From: B73-G16 sp964448445
Lineage (GTDB): Bacteria > Desulfobacterota > B13-G15
Assembly (NCBI GenBank): GCA_964448445.1
Contig: CAYVAU010000020.1
Span: forward strand, 1 to 23,132
DNA: 23,132 nt
Direction: 5' to 3'
Position numbers and translations under genes: made by a program. This document shows positions 6,680-14,251 of this stretch, piece by piece. Position 1 is the first letter of the stretch; each line of letters starts with the position of its first letter. The notes under the pieces are model-generated. The model searched no databases and was not told the DNA's origin. It was given only the letters and a program-made list of their open reading frames with translations.

Positions 6680-7628
6680 CATGGACGGGGTGGTTTCGGC
6701 TGCCCTCTGTTCTTATGCACTGGGCCTAAGGAAGGTCCGTTTCGCTGGTCCCGCCAACATAACCAGGGGGGATCTAAGGGTAGGAGAACGGGACGTGGTC
6801 TGCGACCTCCCCTATCCATTGGTATGCGGCCTCTGGTTCGACCATCATGAAGGCAATCTGGAAGAATTGAAGCTTCGCGGGATATCCCTTGAGGAGATAG
6901 AGGGGAGGTTTGACCTGAAACCCAGCTGTAGCCGTGTGGTCTTTGAATATTTTTCGGAACGGGGTGTGAAATTCCCCTCCTATCTTGAGGAGACCGTGGG
7001 GGAAACCGATGTGATTGACGGCTTCCTTTATTCAAGCATAGAGGAATGGAGGAAGGAGACCCCGGGGAAGCTGGTCGATAATTCCATTAAGGCTTCTACC
7101 ACAAACCTCAAGGAAAAGTACCTCTACCTGAGCCACCTCGTCTGGCTCCTGAGGGACCATCCTCTTGAAGAAGTGGTGAAGATGGACCGGGTAAGGGAAA
7201 GGATCGAGAGGTACAGGACCGAAGAGGAGCGGATGCTGCGGCTTATAGAGCAGGATGCGGGTTTTCTGCCCTTTGATTCGAAGAAGGAACTGGTGGTCCT
7301 TGACCTCAGCCGTCACAATCGCAGGCCCTGGGTGATAAAGCAGCTGGTTTCGCTCCTTTATCCCGAAGCCTTGGCTGTCCTCGAGATATTTCCTATCTTT
7401 GAAGGGAGAGTGAAGACGACCAACTTTGGGGTTTCGATGTCTCTGACGGTAAGGGCCAAGGGTCTGGATTCCAAGGATATCGGCGAGATAATGCGTCAGC
7501 TCAATATCGGCGATGGTCACAAAGGGGCTGCGGGGGGGATTGTAAGGGCCCGCTCCAAGGCCGAGATGCTTAAAAAGAAGGAGGAACTCCTCAAGAGGAT
7601 TTATGAACTATGGAAGGCTCAGAGATAG
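6642..7628 (+). CDS. DHH/DHHA1 family phosphoesterase (first of two)
   Basis: A 328-residue Mn-dependent phosphoesterase-like protein. DHH-family motifs are complete: THNDMDG (10-16, metal-binding D13 and D15), CDLPY (D55), WFDHHEG (DHH at 67-69) and ETDVIDG (D123/D126). The C-terminal DHHA1 domain has GDGHKGAAGG (290-299), the substrate-binding glycine loop. Family members cleave phosphodiester or phosphoanhydride bonds in oligoribonucleotides, pAp, cyclic dinucleotides or polyphosphate; which one applies here cannot be said. The THND form, rather than the THxNPDxD of NrnA, places it in a different branch from the next gene. It begins inside the end of the upstream gene (38-base overlap) with a weak AAAGAAG site, and overlaps the following gene by 19 bases. 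Confidence 0.88.
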   Translation: MESRYNRIITHNDMDGVVSAALCSYALGLRKVRFAGPANITRGDLRVGERDVVCDLPYPLVCGLWFDHHEGNLEELKLRGISLEEIEGRFDLKPSCSRVVFEYFSERGVKFPSYLEETVGETDVIDGFLYSSIEEWRKETPGKLVDNSIKASTTNLKEKYLYLSHLVWLLRDHPLEEVVKMDRVRERIERYRTEEERMLRLIEQDAGFLPFDSKKELVVLDLSRHNRRPWVIKQLVSLLYPEALAVLEIFPIFEGRVKTTNFGVSMSLTVRAKGLDSKDIGEIMRQLNIGDGHKGAAGGIVRARSKAEMLKKKEELLKRIYELWKAQR

Positions 7629-8686
7629 CGGATAAGCTGTTGCGATTGAAGGAATTGGTCTCGGGCAAGAGAAAGATCCTCATTTTGACCCATCTAAATC
7701 CCGATCCCGATGCTTTGGCAAGTGCTTATGGTTTGAGGTACCTCTTCAAAAGGTGGGGAATCAATTCCGTCATCGCTTACGAAGGGGTGATCGGGAGGCC
7801 GGAAAATCGCGCCATGATGCGCCGCCTACGGATTCCCTTGTGTTCGGTGAAGATCCTCGAGCCGCGAAACTTCAGCGTGATAGCCGTGGTGGATGCCCAG
7901 CCCCCTTCAACCAACATCCCCCTCTCGCCCAATCTTCTTCCAACCATAGTCATAGACCACCATCCCATAGGCAAAAAGCTGCTCCTTAAGCGCATACCCT
8001 TTGTGGATATAAGGCCCGGCTATGGAAGCACCTCCACCATTGTGGCCTCCTATATCCTTGAGGCCGGCATCGAGCTCACCCCGATGGTCGCCACCGCCCT
8101 CTTTTACGGCATAAAGTCTGACACAAGGGACTTGGGACCCAGCGCAACCCCGGAGGATCTGAGGATTGCCAACCTCCTCTATCCGAAGGTATCCCTCAAA
8201 GTCCTTTCGGAAATTGAAAATCCGAAACTTCCCCGCGAGTATTTCCGGATCCTGAAAGAAGGAATCCAGAATTCCCTGTATTTTCCCCCAGGCCTCCTGG
8301 TGAGCGATTTGGGACTGTTGGCCTATGTGGATATGGTGTCGGTGGTAGCGGATATGTTGCTTCGGGCCGAGGGAGTCCGATGGGTTCTGTCGATGGGCGA
8401 ATGGAAGGGTACGGTGTTTTTCAGCATCCGCACCGTTAACGGGCGACGTCACAATGCCGACAGGCTTGCCAGACGCCTTATCAGGGGAATATCGGGAGGA
8501 GGGGCAGGAGGGCATGAGGCCATGGCCGGTGGAAAGGTGGAGCTGTCGAATCCCGACAGCGGCCCTGAGGTGAGGAAGAAGATAAAGATGCGTTTTGTGA
8601 AGGAACTGGGATCCTCATGGGAGAAAGGTACACCCTTTATAGGAGGGGAAAATGCAGTTAGGGAGCGTAAAGCTCGAGTTTCCTGA
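7610..8686 (+). CDS. DHH/DHHA1 family phosphoesterase, NrnA-like (second of two)
   Basis: A 358-residue protein of the bifunctional oligoribonuclease/pAp phosphatase type by motif. It shows THLNPDPDALASA (27-39, D32 and D34), AVVDAQ (D95), IDHHP (DHH at 116-118), GIKSDTRDLG (168-176, D171 and D174) and a glycine-rich DHHA1 loop GGGAGGHEAMAGG (296-308). All expected metal ligands are present, so it should be active. Known relatives degrade 2-5 nucleotide RNAs, pAp or linear dinucleotides such as pApA; the exact substrate is inferred only. The ATG at 7610 has AAGAGGA about 10 bases upstream and lies within the preceding DHH gene. The last 35 bases overlap the adenosine-specific kinase gene, whose ribosome-binding site is also inside this frame. 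Confidence 0.9.
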   Translation: MEGSEIADKLLRLKELVSGKRKILILTHLNPDPDALASAYGLRYLFKRWGINSVIAYEGVIGRPENRAMMRRLRIPLCSVKILEPRNFSVIAVVDAQPPSTNIPLSPNLLPTIVIDHHPIGKKLLLKRIPFVDIRPGYGSTSTIVASYILEAGIELTPMVATALFYGIKSDTRDLGPSATPEDLRIANLLYPKVSLKVLSEIENPKLPREYFRILKEGIQNSLYFPPGLLVSDLGLLAYVDMVSVVADMLLRAEGVRWVLSMGEWKGTVFFSIRTVNGRRHNADRLARRLIRGISGGGAGGHEAMAGGKVELSNPDSGPEVRKKIKMRFVKELGSSWEKGTPFIGGENAVRERKARVS

Positions 8687-9134
8687 GGGCTGCAACATCA
8701 TCCTTGGGCAAAGCCATTTTATAAAGACGGTGGAGGACCTTTATGAAGCAATGGTCAGCAATGTGCCGGGTGTCAAATTCGGCCTCGCCTTCTGTGAGGC
8801 ATCGGGGAAAAGGCTTATCAGGTTTGAGGGAAATGACCCCGACCTCATCGAGGTGGCCTGCAAAAATGCAGAACGCATAGCAGCCGGACACACCTTCATC
8901 ATAGTGCTTAAGGAGGCCTTCCCCATCAACGTCCTTGACGCCATAAAGAACTGCCCAGAGGTGTGTAGGATCTTCTGTGCTACGGCAAACCCGGTGGAGG
9001 TACTCGTAGCCGAAACCGAACAGGGCCGAGGGGTAATTGGGGTTATTGACGGTTATCCACCCCTGGGCAGGGAGAAAGAAGAGGATAAAAGGGAAAGGAA
9101 GGAATTGCTGAGGAAATTCGGCTATAAGCTATGA
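8652..9134 (+). CDS. Adenosine-specific kinase family protein (DUF355)
   Basis: A 160-residue protein, full length for this small family, which is found mainly in archaea and thermophilic bacteria. Diagnostic stretches are LGQSHFIKTVEDLYEAM (18-34), FGLAFCEASGKRLIR, NAERIAAGHTF, FPINVLDAI, ATANPVEVLVAETEQGRG and the terminal LRKFGYKL. An archaeal member with known structure was reported to carry a phosphohistidine and to act on adenosine; activity here is inferred from family. The ATG has a strong AGGAGGGG site 6-7 bases upstream, inside the preceding DHH gene. The C-terminal REKEEDKRERKE run is highly charged. The stop codon overlaps the convergent rplQ stop by six bases. Co-transcription with two DHH enzymes suggests nucleotide salvage or turnover. 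Confidence 0.92.
   Translation: MQLGSVKLEFPEGCNIILGQSHFIKTVEDLYEAMVSNVPGVKFGLAFCEASGKRLIRFEGNDPDLIEVACKNAERIAAGHTFIIVLKEAFPINVLDAIKNCPEVCRIFCATANPVEVLVAETEQGRGVIGVIDGYPPLGREKEEDKRERKELLRKFGYKL
9071..9107 (-). terminator. Candidate Rho-loading (C/U-rich, G-free) tract after rplQ
   Basis: Read on the minus strand just past the rplQ stop, a 37-base stretch has no G at all and consists of C and U with some A. This is the composition Rho binds. It coincides with codons for the Lys/Glu/Arg-rich tail of the opposing gene, which may alone explain it. No hairpin with a T-run is visible between the two convergent operons. Confidence 0.2.
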
Positions 9135-9497
9135 CCCTTCCTCTTTAGGGATAAGCTCGACGATACAAAGGAGGGCACCGTCCCCTTTGCGATAGCCGGT
9201 GCGATAAATTCTGATGTATCCACCTTCTCGATCCTTGTAACGAGGGGCGATTTCGTTAAAAAGCTTCCTCATTACGGCCTTATCCATCACATACCTCAAA
9301 ACTTCCCTTTTGGCATTGAGATCTCCCTGCTTCCCTAGGGTTATCAACTTCTCGGCGAAACTCCTCAATTCCTTGGCCTTTGCAAAGGTGGTCTCGATCC
9401 TCTCGTGGCGGAAAAGATCCGTCACCATGTTGCGCAACATCATGAGCCTGTGGCTTGACGGTCTCCCGAGCTTCCTATGTGCCTTCCTATGCCTCAT
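9129..9497 (-). CDS. rplQ: 50S ribosomal protein L17
   Basis: A 122-residue large-subunit protein near the exit tunnel, last gene of the cluster. The start MRHRKAHRKLGRPSSHR is the invariant L17 beginning. LLRNM-type helix MMLRNMVTDL, a RIETTFAKAKELR stretch and the C-terminal YIRIYRTGYRKGDGA follow. The ATG at 9497 is chosen over the longer frame because it gives this conserved start and is preceded by GAGGAGGAAGG. It lies 11 bases inside the end of rpoA. The stop overlaps the convergent adenosine-kinase-family gene by six bases, so any terminator must lie within a coding region. Confidence 0.96.
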   Translation of the reverse strand: MRHRKAHRKLGRPSSHRLMMLRNMVTDLFRHERIETTFAKAKELRSFAEKLITLGKQGDLNAKREVLRYVMDKAVMRKLFNEIAPRYKDREGGYIRIYRTGYRKGDGALLCIVELIPKEEGS

Positions 9498-10521
9498 CGC
9501 CTTCCTCCTCTGGTTCTGCCGGTGGTTCAAATTCTATCTCCATGCCAAGGGAAAGGCCGAGCTTCTCCAAGGCCCCCTTTATCTCCTCGAGGGACTTCTT
9601 GCCGAAATTTTTGGCCTGAAGGAGCTCGCCCTCGTTCTTGGTGACCAGCTCCCCGATGTACCTTATACCGATGCCTTTAAGGGAATTGACCGAACGGGCA
9701 GATATCTCCAACTCGTCCACTGTCTTTTGGAGGATCTCCGTAAGGTCCTCTTCGTCCATTTTGAATCCTGAGGGCTCCCCCTTCGGTTCCTCCTCAACCG
9801 GCTCCTCGCCGAACTCCACAAAGACCCTCAGCTGTTCCTGCAGAATCCTGGCGGCTATCCCTATCGCCTCCTCGGGCTTAATGGTTCCGTCGGTCCATAC
9901 CTCCAAGATCAGACGATCATAATCGGTTATGTGGCCCACCCTGGTGGGGGTCACGGTGTAGTTGACCTTCTTTACAGGGGTGAAGATGGCATCAACCGCA
10001 ATGGTCCCTATGGGCATGTCCTCTTCCTTGTTCCTTTCCGCCGGAACATAACCCTTGCCCATCTTTACGGTCATCTCCATTTTCAGCACCCCGTCCTTTT
10101 CCAGGGTGGCGATGTAGTGATCGGGGTTGACCACCTCCAGGCCCGCCGGGCACTGTATGTCCGCGGCCTTAACAACCCTCTCCCCCTTCGCATCGATTCG
10201 GACCACCCGCGGCTCATTGCTATGCATCTTGAACCTGACACCTTTCAAGTTCAGGATGATCTCGGTTACATCCTCCCTTATCCCTGGAAGGGTCGAGTAT
10301 TCGTGCAAGCACCCGTCGATCCGCACCGAGGTTATGGCTGCGCCATGAATGGAAGAAAGCAGGATCCTCCTCAGGGAATTCCCAAGGGTGATCCCATATC
10401 CCCTTTCAAGGGGCTCTATGATGAAACGCCCATAAGTTTCAGTTGACACCTCCTCGTCCACTTCCATCCTCTTGGGCCGGATAAGACCCTTCCACTGATC
10501 CTCAAATCTGCTGAGATCCAT
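9487..10521 (-). CDS. rpoA: DNA-directed RNA polymerase subunit alpha
   Basis: 344 residues. Assembles the polymerase core and contacts upstream DNA and activators. The N-terminal domain shows EPLERGYGITLGNSLRRILL and AITSVRIDG. The linker around residue 235-255 is acidic (EEPVEEEPKGEP). The C-terminal domain carries ISARSVNSLKGIGIRYIGEL and KNFGKKSLEEIK, which are the DNA- and activator-contacting helices. The tail, PPAEPEEEGDEA, is acidic. The ATG at 10521 (MDLSRFEDQW) has repeated GGGAG and AGGG directly upstream; the longer frame would need a TTG. It follows rpsD by 25 bases, one of the longest gaps in the cluster. Confidence 0.97.
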   Translation of the reverse strand: MDLSRFEDQWKGLIRPKRMEVDEEVSTETYGRFIIEPLERGYGITLGNSLRRILLSSIHGAAITSVRIDGCLHEYSTLPGIREDVTEIILNLKGVRFKMHSNEPRVVRIDAKGERVVKAADIQCPAGLEVVNPDHYIATLEKDGVLKMEMTVKMGKGYVPAERNKEEDMPIGTIAVDAIFTPVKKVNYTVTPTRVGHITDYDRLILEVWTDGTIKPEEAIGIAARILQEQLRVFVEFGEEPVEEEPKGEPSGFKMDEEDLTEILQKTVDELEISARSVNSLKGIGIRYIGELVTKNEGELLQAKNFGKKSLEEIKGALEKLGLSLGMEIEFEPPAEPEEEGDEA

Positions 10522-10546
10522 CTCCCTTCCCTCTCCCAATGATCAA

Positions 10547-11179
10547 TTACTTGGAGTAAAGCTCAACGATCAATTGCTCTTGGATGGGCGGCGTGGTCAG
10601 TTCCTCCCGTTTGGGCATGTCCTTGACGATGCCCTTAAACTCTTCCTTCTTCAACTCCAGCCAAGAAGGTATCCCCCGCCTCACAACGCCCTCAAGGGCT
10701 GTCTTTATCCTCTCCATGTCCCTGCTTGAGGGCTTCACTTCTATCACGTCCCCCACATCCACAAGATAAGAGGGAATATCCACAACATGACCGTTCACCA
10801 TAATGTGGCCGTGGTTGACCAATTGCCTGGCCTCACGGCGACTTGAGGCAAAACCAAGCCGATAAACCACATTGTCCAAACGCCTTTCAAGTAGAATCAA
10901 GAGATTCACCCCGGTGTTGCCCTTTTGTCTTTCAGCCATCTCGAAATACCTGGCGAACTGCTTCTCGCTCACCCCGTAAATCCTCTTTACCTTCTGCTTT
11001 TCCCTTAAGCGAAGGCCATAGTCGGAAAATTTTATCCTGGCAGTGGGACCATGCTGTCCCGGTGGATAGGGACGCCTTTCAAAGGCACATTTATCCGTGT
11101 AACAGCGCTCCCCTTTCAGATAAAGCTTGAGTCCCTCGCGTCTACAGAGCTTACAAACAGGACCTGTATACCTCCCCAT
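10547..11179 (-). CDS. rpsD: 30S ribosomal protein S4 (zinc-binding type)
   Basis: 210 residues. Primary 16S rRNA binding protein that nucleates 30S assembly; in other bacteria also a translational repressor of its own operon. The N-terminus MGRYTGPVCKLCRREG together with RCYTDKCAF gives four cysteines, the zinc-binding form also known from Thermus. The S4 RNA-binding domain (RRLDNVVYRLGFASSRREAR, QLVNHGHIMVNG) follows, and it ends IQEQLIVELYSK. The ATG at 11179 shares one base with the rpsK stop (TAATG). The longer frame beginning inside rpsK is rejected because S4 proteins begin at MGRY or similar. Confidence 0.97.
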   Translation of the reverse strand: MGRYTGPVCKLCRREGLKLYLKGERCYTDKCAFERRPYPPGQHGPTARIKFSDYGLRLREKQKVKRIYGVSEKQFARYFEMAERQKGNTGVNLLILLERRLDNVVYRLGFASSRREARQLVNHGHIMVNGHVVDIPSYLVDVGDVIEVKPSSRDMERIKTALEGVVRRGIPSWLELKKEEFKGIVKDMPKREELTTPPIQEQLIVELYSK

Positions 11180-11574
11180 TACACCCTCCTCCTCTTGGGC
11201 GGCCTGCAACCATCATGGGGTATGGGCGTGATGTCGCGGACCGACTTTATCTTGAGACCCGCAGCCTGCAAAGCCCTAATGGCTGCCTCCCTTCCGGCTC
11301 CGGGCCCTTTCACGTAAACGTCAACGGCCTTCATGCCCGCAATATCAATGGCCTTCTTGGCAGCAGCCTGAGCTGCAAGCTGGGCAGCAAAGGGGGTTCC
11401 CTTTCTGGCCCCCTTAAAACCCTGGGTCCCTCCCGATGCCCAAGAGATCGTGTTCCCTTCCTGATCTGTTATCGTGACGATGGTGTTGTTGAAGGTGGCC
11501 TGAATGTGAACCACCCCCTCGGGGACGTTTTTCTTCACCTTTTTTGCCGCCGCAGCACCACGCCTCCGTGCCAT
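11179..11574 (-). CDS. rpsK: 30S ribosomal protein S11
   Basis: 131 residues. Part of the 30S platform, close to the mRNA in the E site. A basic N-terminus is followed by VHIQATFNNTIVTITDQEGN, WASGGTQGFKGARKGTPFAAQ, VYVKGPGAGREAAIRAL and the C-terminal DITPIPHDGCRPPKRRRV, all classical. The ATG at 11574 has AAGGGGTGA just upstream. It lies 12 bases after rpsM and overlaps rpsD by one base. Confidence 0.97.
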   Translation of the reverse strand: MARRRGAAAAKKVKKNVPEGVVHIQATFNNTIVTITDQEGNTISWASGGTQGFKGARKGTPFAAQLAAQAAAKKAIDIAGMKAVDVYVKGPGAGREAAIRALQAAGLKIKSVRDITPIPHDGCRPPKRRRV

Positions 11575-11586
11575 AACTCACCCCTT

Positions 11587-11955
11587 TTACCTTTTCTTCT
11601 TGATCAGGGCACCCCGCGGCCCCTTGCGGGTCCTCGCATTGGACCGGGTCCTCTGCCCCCTCACCGGGAGACCCATCCTATGGCGAAGTCCGCGGTAACA
11701 GCCGATCTCCATCAGCCGCTTTATGTTCATGGCCACCTCTTTGCGGAGTTCCCCCTCGACCTTGTAGTCACGGTCTATAATCTCACGGATCTTCGCCACC
11801 TCCTCCTCGGTGAGCTCACTGGCCTTCTTGCCGAAATCTATCCCGGCCTCCCTCAAGATCTTCTGGGCCGTAGTCCGACCTATCCCATAAATATAGGTAA
11901 GAGCTATCTCTATGCGCTTGTTGCTCGGAATGTCAACTCCCGCTATCCGTGGCAT
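11587..11955 (-). CDS. rpsM: 30S ribosomal protein S13
   Basis: 122 residues. Located in the 30S head; contacts P-site tRNA and forms bridges with the 50S. MPRIAGVDIPSNKRIEIALT, the helix-hairpin-helix-like YGIGRTTAQKIL, GCYRGLRHRMGLPVRGQRT and a basic tail RKGPRGALIKKKR identify it. The ATG at 11955 is preceded by AGGGGTAAAAG. The gap from rpmJ is three bases. Confidence 0.97.
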   Translation of the reverse strand: MPRIAGVDIPSNKRIEIALTYIYGIGRTTAQKILREAGIDFGKKASELTEEEVAKIREIIDRDYKVEGELRKEVAMNIKRLMEIGCYRGLRHRMGLPVRGQRTRSNARTRKGPRGALIKKKR

Positions 11956-11958
11956 CTT

Positions 11959-12072
11959 TTACCCCTGCCTCTGCTTGTGTTTTGGGTTTTCACAGATCAC
12001 CCGCACGATCCCCTTCCGTTTTATAACCTTACACTTATCACATATCTTCTTCACCGATGCCCTGACCTTCAT
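11959..12072 (-). CDS. rpmJ: 50S ribosomal protein L36 (zinc-binding type)
   Basis: A 37-residue protein beginning MKVRASVKKICDKCK and ending CENPKHKQRQG. Cys11, Cys14, Cys27 and His32 form the zinc ribbon of the C+ type. It lies between infA and rpsM as in most bacteria. GGAGGG lies just upstream of the ATG. The frame is intact with a TAA stop three bases before rpsM. Confidence 0.97.
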   Translation of the reverse strand: MKVRASVKKICDKCKVIKRKGIVRVICENPKHKQRQG

Positions 12073-12084
12073 GGCCCTCCCTCC

Positions 12085-12297
12085 TCACTTCTTTCGGTAA
12101 ATAATCCTCCCCCTGCTCGGATCATAGGGCGAAAGCTCCACCTTCACCTTATCGCCGGGGACAATTTTAATATAATACATCCTCATTTTACCGGATACAT
12201 GAGCGAGCACCTTATGCCCATTGGGAAGCTCCACCCTGAACATCGCATTGGGCAAAACCTCCACCACCGTTCCCTCGACCTCAAGGCCTTTCGGCAT
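12085..12297 (-). CDS. infA: Translation initiation factor IF-1
   Basis: 70 residues, one S1/OB-fold domain that occupies the ribosomal A site during initiation. Conserved: VEGTVVEVLPNAMFRVEL, NGHKVLAHVSGKMRM, GDKVKVELSPYDPSRGRI. The N-terminus, MPKGLEVEG, lacks the few residues after MAKED seen in many orthologues but is complete for the fold. It follows adk with a two-base gap, with no map gene between. GAAGGGTAAGG overlaps the adk stop as ribosome-binding site. Confidence 0.97.
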   Translation of the reverse strand: MPKGLEVEGTVVEVLPNAMFRVELPNGHKVLAHVSGKMRMYYIKIVPGDKVKVELSPYDPSRGRIIYRKK

Positions 12298-12299
12298 CC

Positions 12300-12950
12300 T
12301 TACCCTTCGACCCCTATCGCCCTCAAGATCTCACCTTCTATATCCTCTATCTTCCCCTCCCCCTTGACCCTGTAAAGGATCCCCTTTGACCGGTAATAAT
12401 CTATGAGGGGTTCTGTTTGTTCCCTGTAAACCTTGAGCCTCTCCCTTATGGTCTCCTCTTTGTCGTCATCCCTCTGATAAAGCTCGCCCCCGCAACGATC
12501 GCAAATGCCCGGCTCCTTCGGCGGATTGAACACCACATGGTACATCGCCCCACAGTTCTTACAGGTCCTCCTCCCCGTCAAACGCCTAAGGACTTCCCCC
12601 TCGGATACCTCGATATCTATGACTCGATCGACCCTCCGTCCCAATTCCTCCATTATGCGATCCAAGGCCTCAGCCTGAGCCACCGTCCTGGGAAAGCCGT
12701 CAAAGATGGCCCCCTTTTCACAATCCTCTCCCCTAAGCCGCTCCCTGACGATCCCTATCACAACTTCATCTGGCACGAGCTTACCTTCGTCCATGAACCG
12801 CTTCGCCTCCCTTCCCAAAGGGGTGCCTTCCCTTACGGCCTCCCTGAGGATGTCACCTGTGGAAATGTGGGGAACCCCCAGCCGTTCCGAAAGCCTCTTG
12901 GCCTGCGTACCCTTGCCCGAACCCGGTGGACCGAGCAACACCAAGTTCAT
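12300..12950 (-). CDS. adk: Adenylate kinase (long form, zinc LID)
   Basis: 216 residues. Interconverts ATP + AMP and 2 ADP in the cytosol. P-loop LLGPPGSGKGTQ lies at the start, then the NMP site HISTGDILREAV and FDGFPRTVAQA. The LID domain has a four-cysteine zinc site (CKNC, then CDRC) in place of the hydrogen-bond network of the Gram-negative form. ERLKVYREQTEPLIDYY follows. The ATG at 12950 is preceded by GGAGGAGGTAAAG, a very strong site inside the last codons of secY. A longer open frame reaching back to 13127 is rejected because it overlaps secY and adds unrelated sequence. Confidence 0.97.
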   Translation of the reverse strand: MNLVLLGPPGSGKGTQAKRLSERLGVPHISTGDILREAVREGTPLGREAKRFMDEGKLVPDEVVIGIVRERLRGEDCEKGAIFDGFPRTVAQAEALDRIMEELGRRVDRVIDIEVSEGEVLRRLTGRRTCKNCGAMYHVVFNPPKEPGICDRCGGELYQRDDDKEETIRERLKVYREQTEPLIDYYRSKGILYRVKGEGKIEDIEGEILRAIGVEG

Positions 12951-12952
12951 CT

Positions 12953-14251
12953 TTACCTCCTCCTCATCCTCATCCCTTTGACCAGGCTCTCGTACTGCCT
13001 GGTCAGAAGATGCGCTTCTATCTGCTGGATGGTATCCAGCGCCACCCCGACCACTATCAGGAGGGCTGTTCCACCAAAATAAAAGGGCACGTTGAAGCGC
13101 CCGATCAAAATTGATGGTAACACACACACAGCCGACACATAAAGCCCCCCTATCAAGGTGATCCTTGTCAGCACCCTGTCAATGTAATCCGAAGTGGGCT
13201 TACCGGGCCTGATCCCTGGAATGAAACCACCATACTTCTTCATATTGTCGGCAACGTCTATGGGGTTAAATATGATGGCCGTATAAAAATAACAGAAGAA
13301 GATGATCAGGATCACATAAAGCACGTTGTAAATCACCCCTGTCGGACTGAGAAAGCTCTTTATCGCTTCCATCCACGGATGGTTGATGAAGTTTGCAGCG
13401 GTTGCAGGAAACATCAAAAGGGAGGAAGCGAAAATGGGCGGTATAACCCCAGAGGTGTTGAGTTTCAGGGGCAGAAATGCACTCTGTCCCCCGTAAATCC
13501 TCCTGCCCACAACCCTTTTGGCGTACTGGATGGGGATGCGCCTGTAGGAGGTCTCCATAAAGATCACAAAGGCCACAACGGCAAACACCAAAACTATCAG
13601 AAACAGCCCAAAGAGGATGCTCATTTCGCCGATCCTTATGAGCCTGAAGGTGTTGGAAAAAGCCTGGGGAATGCTGGCCACAATCCCGGCAAATATTATC
13701 AGGGAAATCCCATTGCCTATGCCCCTCTCGGTAATCTGCTCCCCAAGCCACATGAGGAAGGTTGTGCCGGTGGTCAGGGTCAACATGGTCGTAAGCCTGA
13801 AGGCCCAGCCGGGGTTGAGCACGATCATCTCCCCACCGGCCCCGCGCATGCCCTCAAGGCCCATGGCCAAACCGAACCCCTGAATCAAACACAGCAGCAC
13901 CGTTCCGTAGCGGACATACTGGTTTATCTTCCTGCGGCCGTACTCCCCTTCCTTCTTCAGCTGCTCCAGATGGGGAATGACCACGGTGAGGAGCTCCATG
14001 ATTATGGCCGCACTTATATAGGGCATTATCCCCAAGGCAAAGACGCTAAAGCGCTTAAGGGCCCCTCCGGCAAACATGTTGAAAAATCCTATGATCCCCC
14101 CCGCCTGCTGGAAGAAGCTGGCAAGGGCCTCCCGATCGATACCCGGGGTGGGGATATAACAACCAACCCGGTAGACCGCCAGAAGGGCCAAGGTCACCAG
14201 GATCCTCTTCCTCAGTTCCGGAACCCTGAAGATGTTGCCAAAGGCGTTCAT
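12953..14251 (-). CDS. secY: Protein translocase subunit SecY
   Basis: 432 residues. Channel-forming subunit of the SecYEG translocon in the inner membrane. Ten hydrophobic segments can be followed, starting with RKRILVTLALLAVYRVGCYI (TM1). The plug region contains FNMFAGGALKRFSVFALGIMP, and cytosolic loops carry EYGRRKINQY and IPIQYAKRVVGRR; the C-terminus is basic. The IPGIRPGKPTSDYIDRVL box is conserved. The ATG at 14251 overlaps rplO by ATGA. adk begins two bases after its stop. Confidence 0.97.
   Translation of the reverse strand: MNAFGNIFRVPELRKRILVTLALLAVYRVGCYIPTPGIDREALASFFQQAGGIIGFFNMFAGGALKRFSVFALGIMPYISAAIIMELLTVVIPHLEQLKKEGEYGRRKINQYVRYGTVLLCLIQGFGLAMGLEGMRGAGGEMIVLNPGWAFRLTTMLTLTTGTTFLMWLGEQITERGIGNGISLIIFAGIVASIPQAFSNTFRLIRIGEMSILFGLFLIVLVFAVVAFVIFMETSYRRIPIQYAKRVVGRRIYGGQSAFLPLKLNTSGVIPPIFASSLLMFPATAANFINHPWMEAIKSFLSPTGVIYNVLYVILIIFFCYFYTAIIFNPIDVADNMKKYGGFIPGIRPGKPTSDYIDRVLTRITLIGGLYVSAVCVLPSILIGRFNVPFYFGGTALLIVVGVALDTIQQIEAHLLTRQYESLVKGMRMRRR

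Noticed and set aside
9166..9202. Inverted repeats near the convergent stops (CAAAGG/CCTTTG at 9166-9189 and GCACCG/CGGTGC at 9175-9202) as a possible bidirectional terminator
   Set aside because: The two stems are mutually exclusive and short, one has a mismatch, and neither is followed by a T-run on either strand; both lie in conserved rplQ codons.
12160..12185. AT-rich TATTATATT on the minus strand inside infA that could be an internal promoter for rpmJ-rplQ
   Set aside because: It is the codons for MRMYYIKI of IF-1, and no -35 box stands 16-18 bases upstream.
11215..12375. A 386-codon plus-strand open frame across rpsK, rpsM, rpmJ and infA
   Set aside because: It is antisense to four conserved ribosomal or translation genes and is His/Pro/Leu-rich as expected from reversed basic-protein codons.
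12951..13127. Open frame extending adk upstream by 59 residues
   Set aside because: It overlaps secY completely, has no adenylate kinase similarity, and the ATG at 12950 has a very strong ribosome-binding site.
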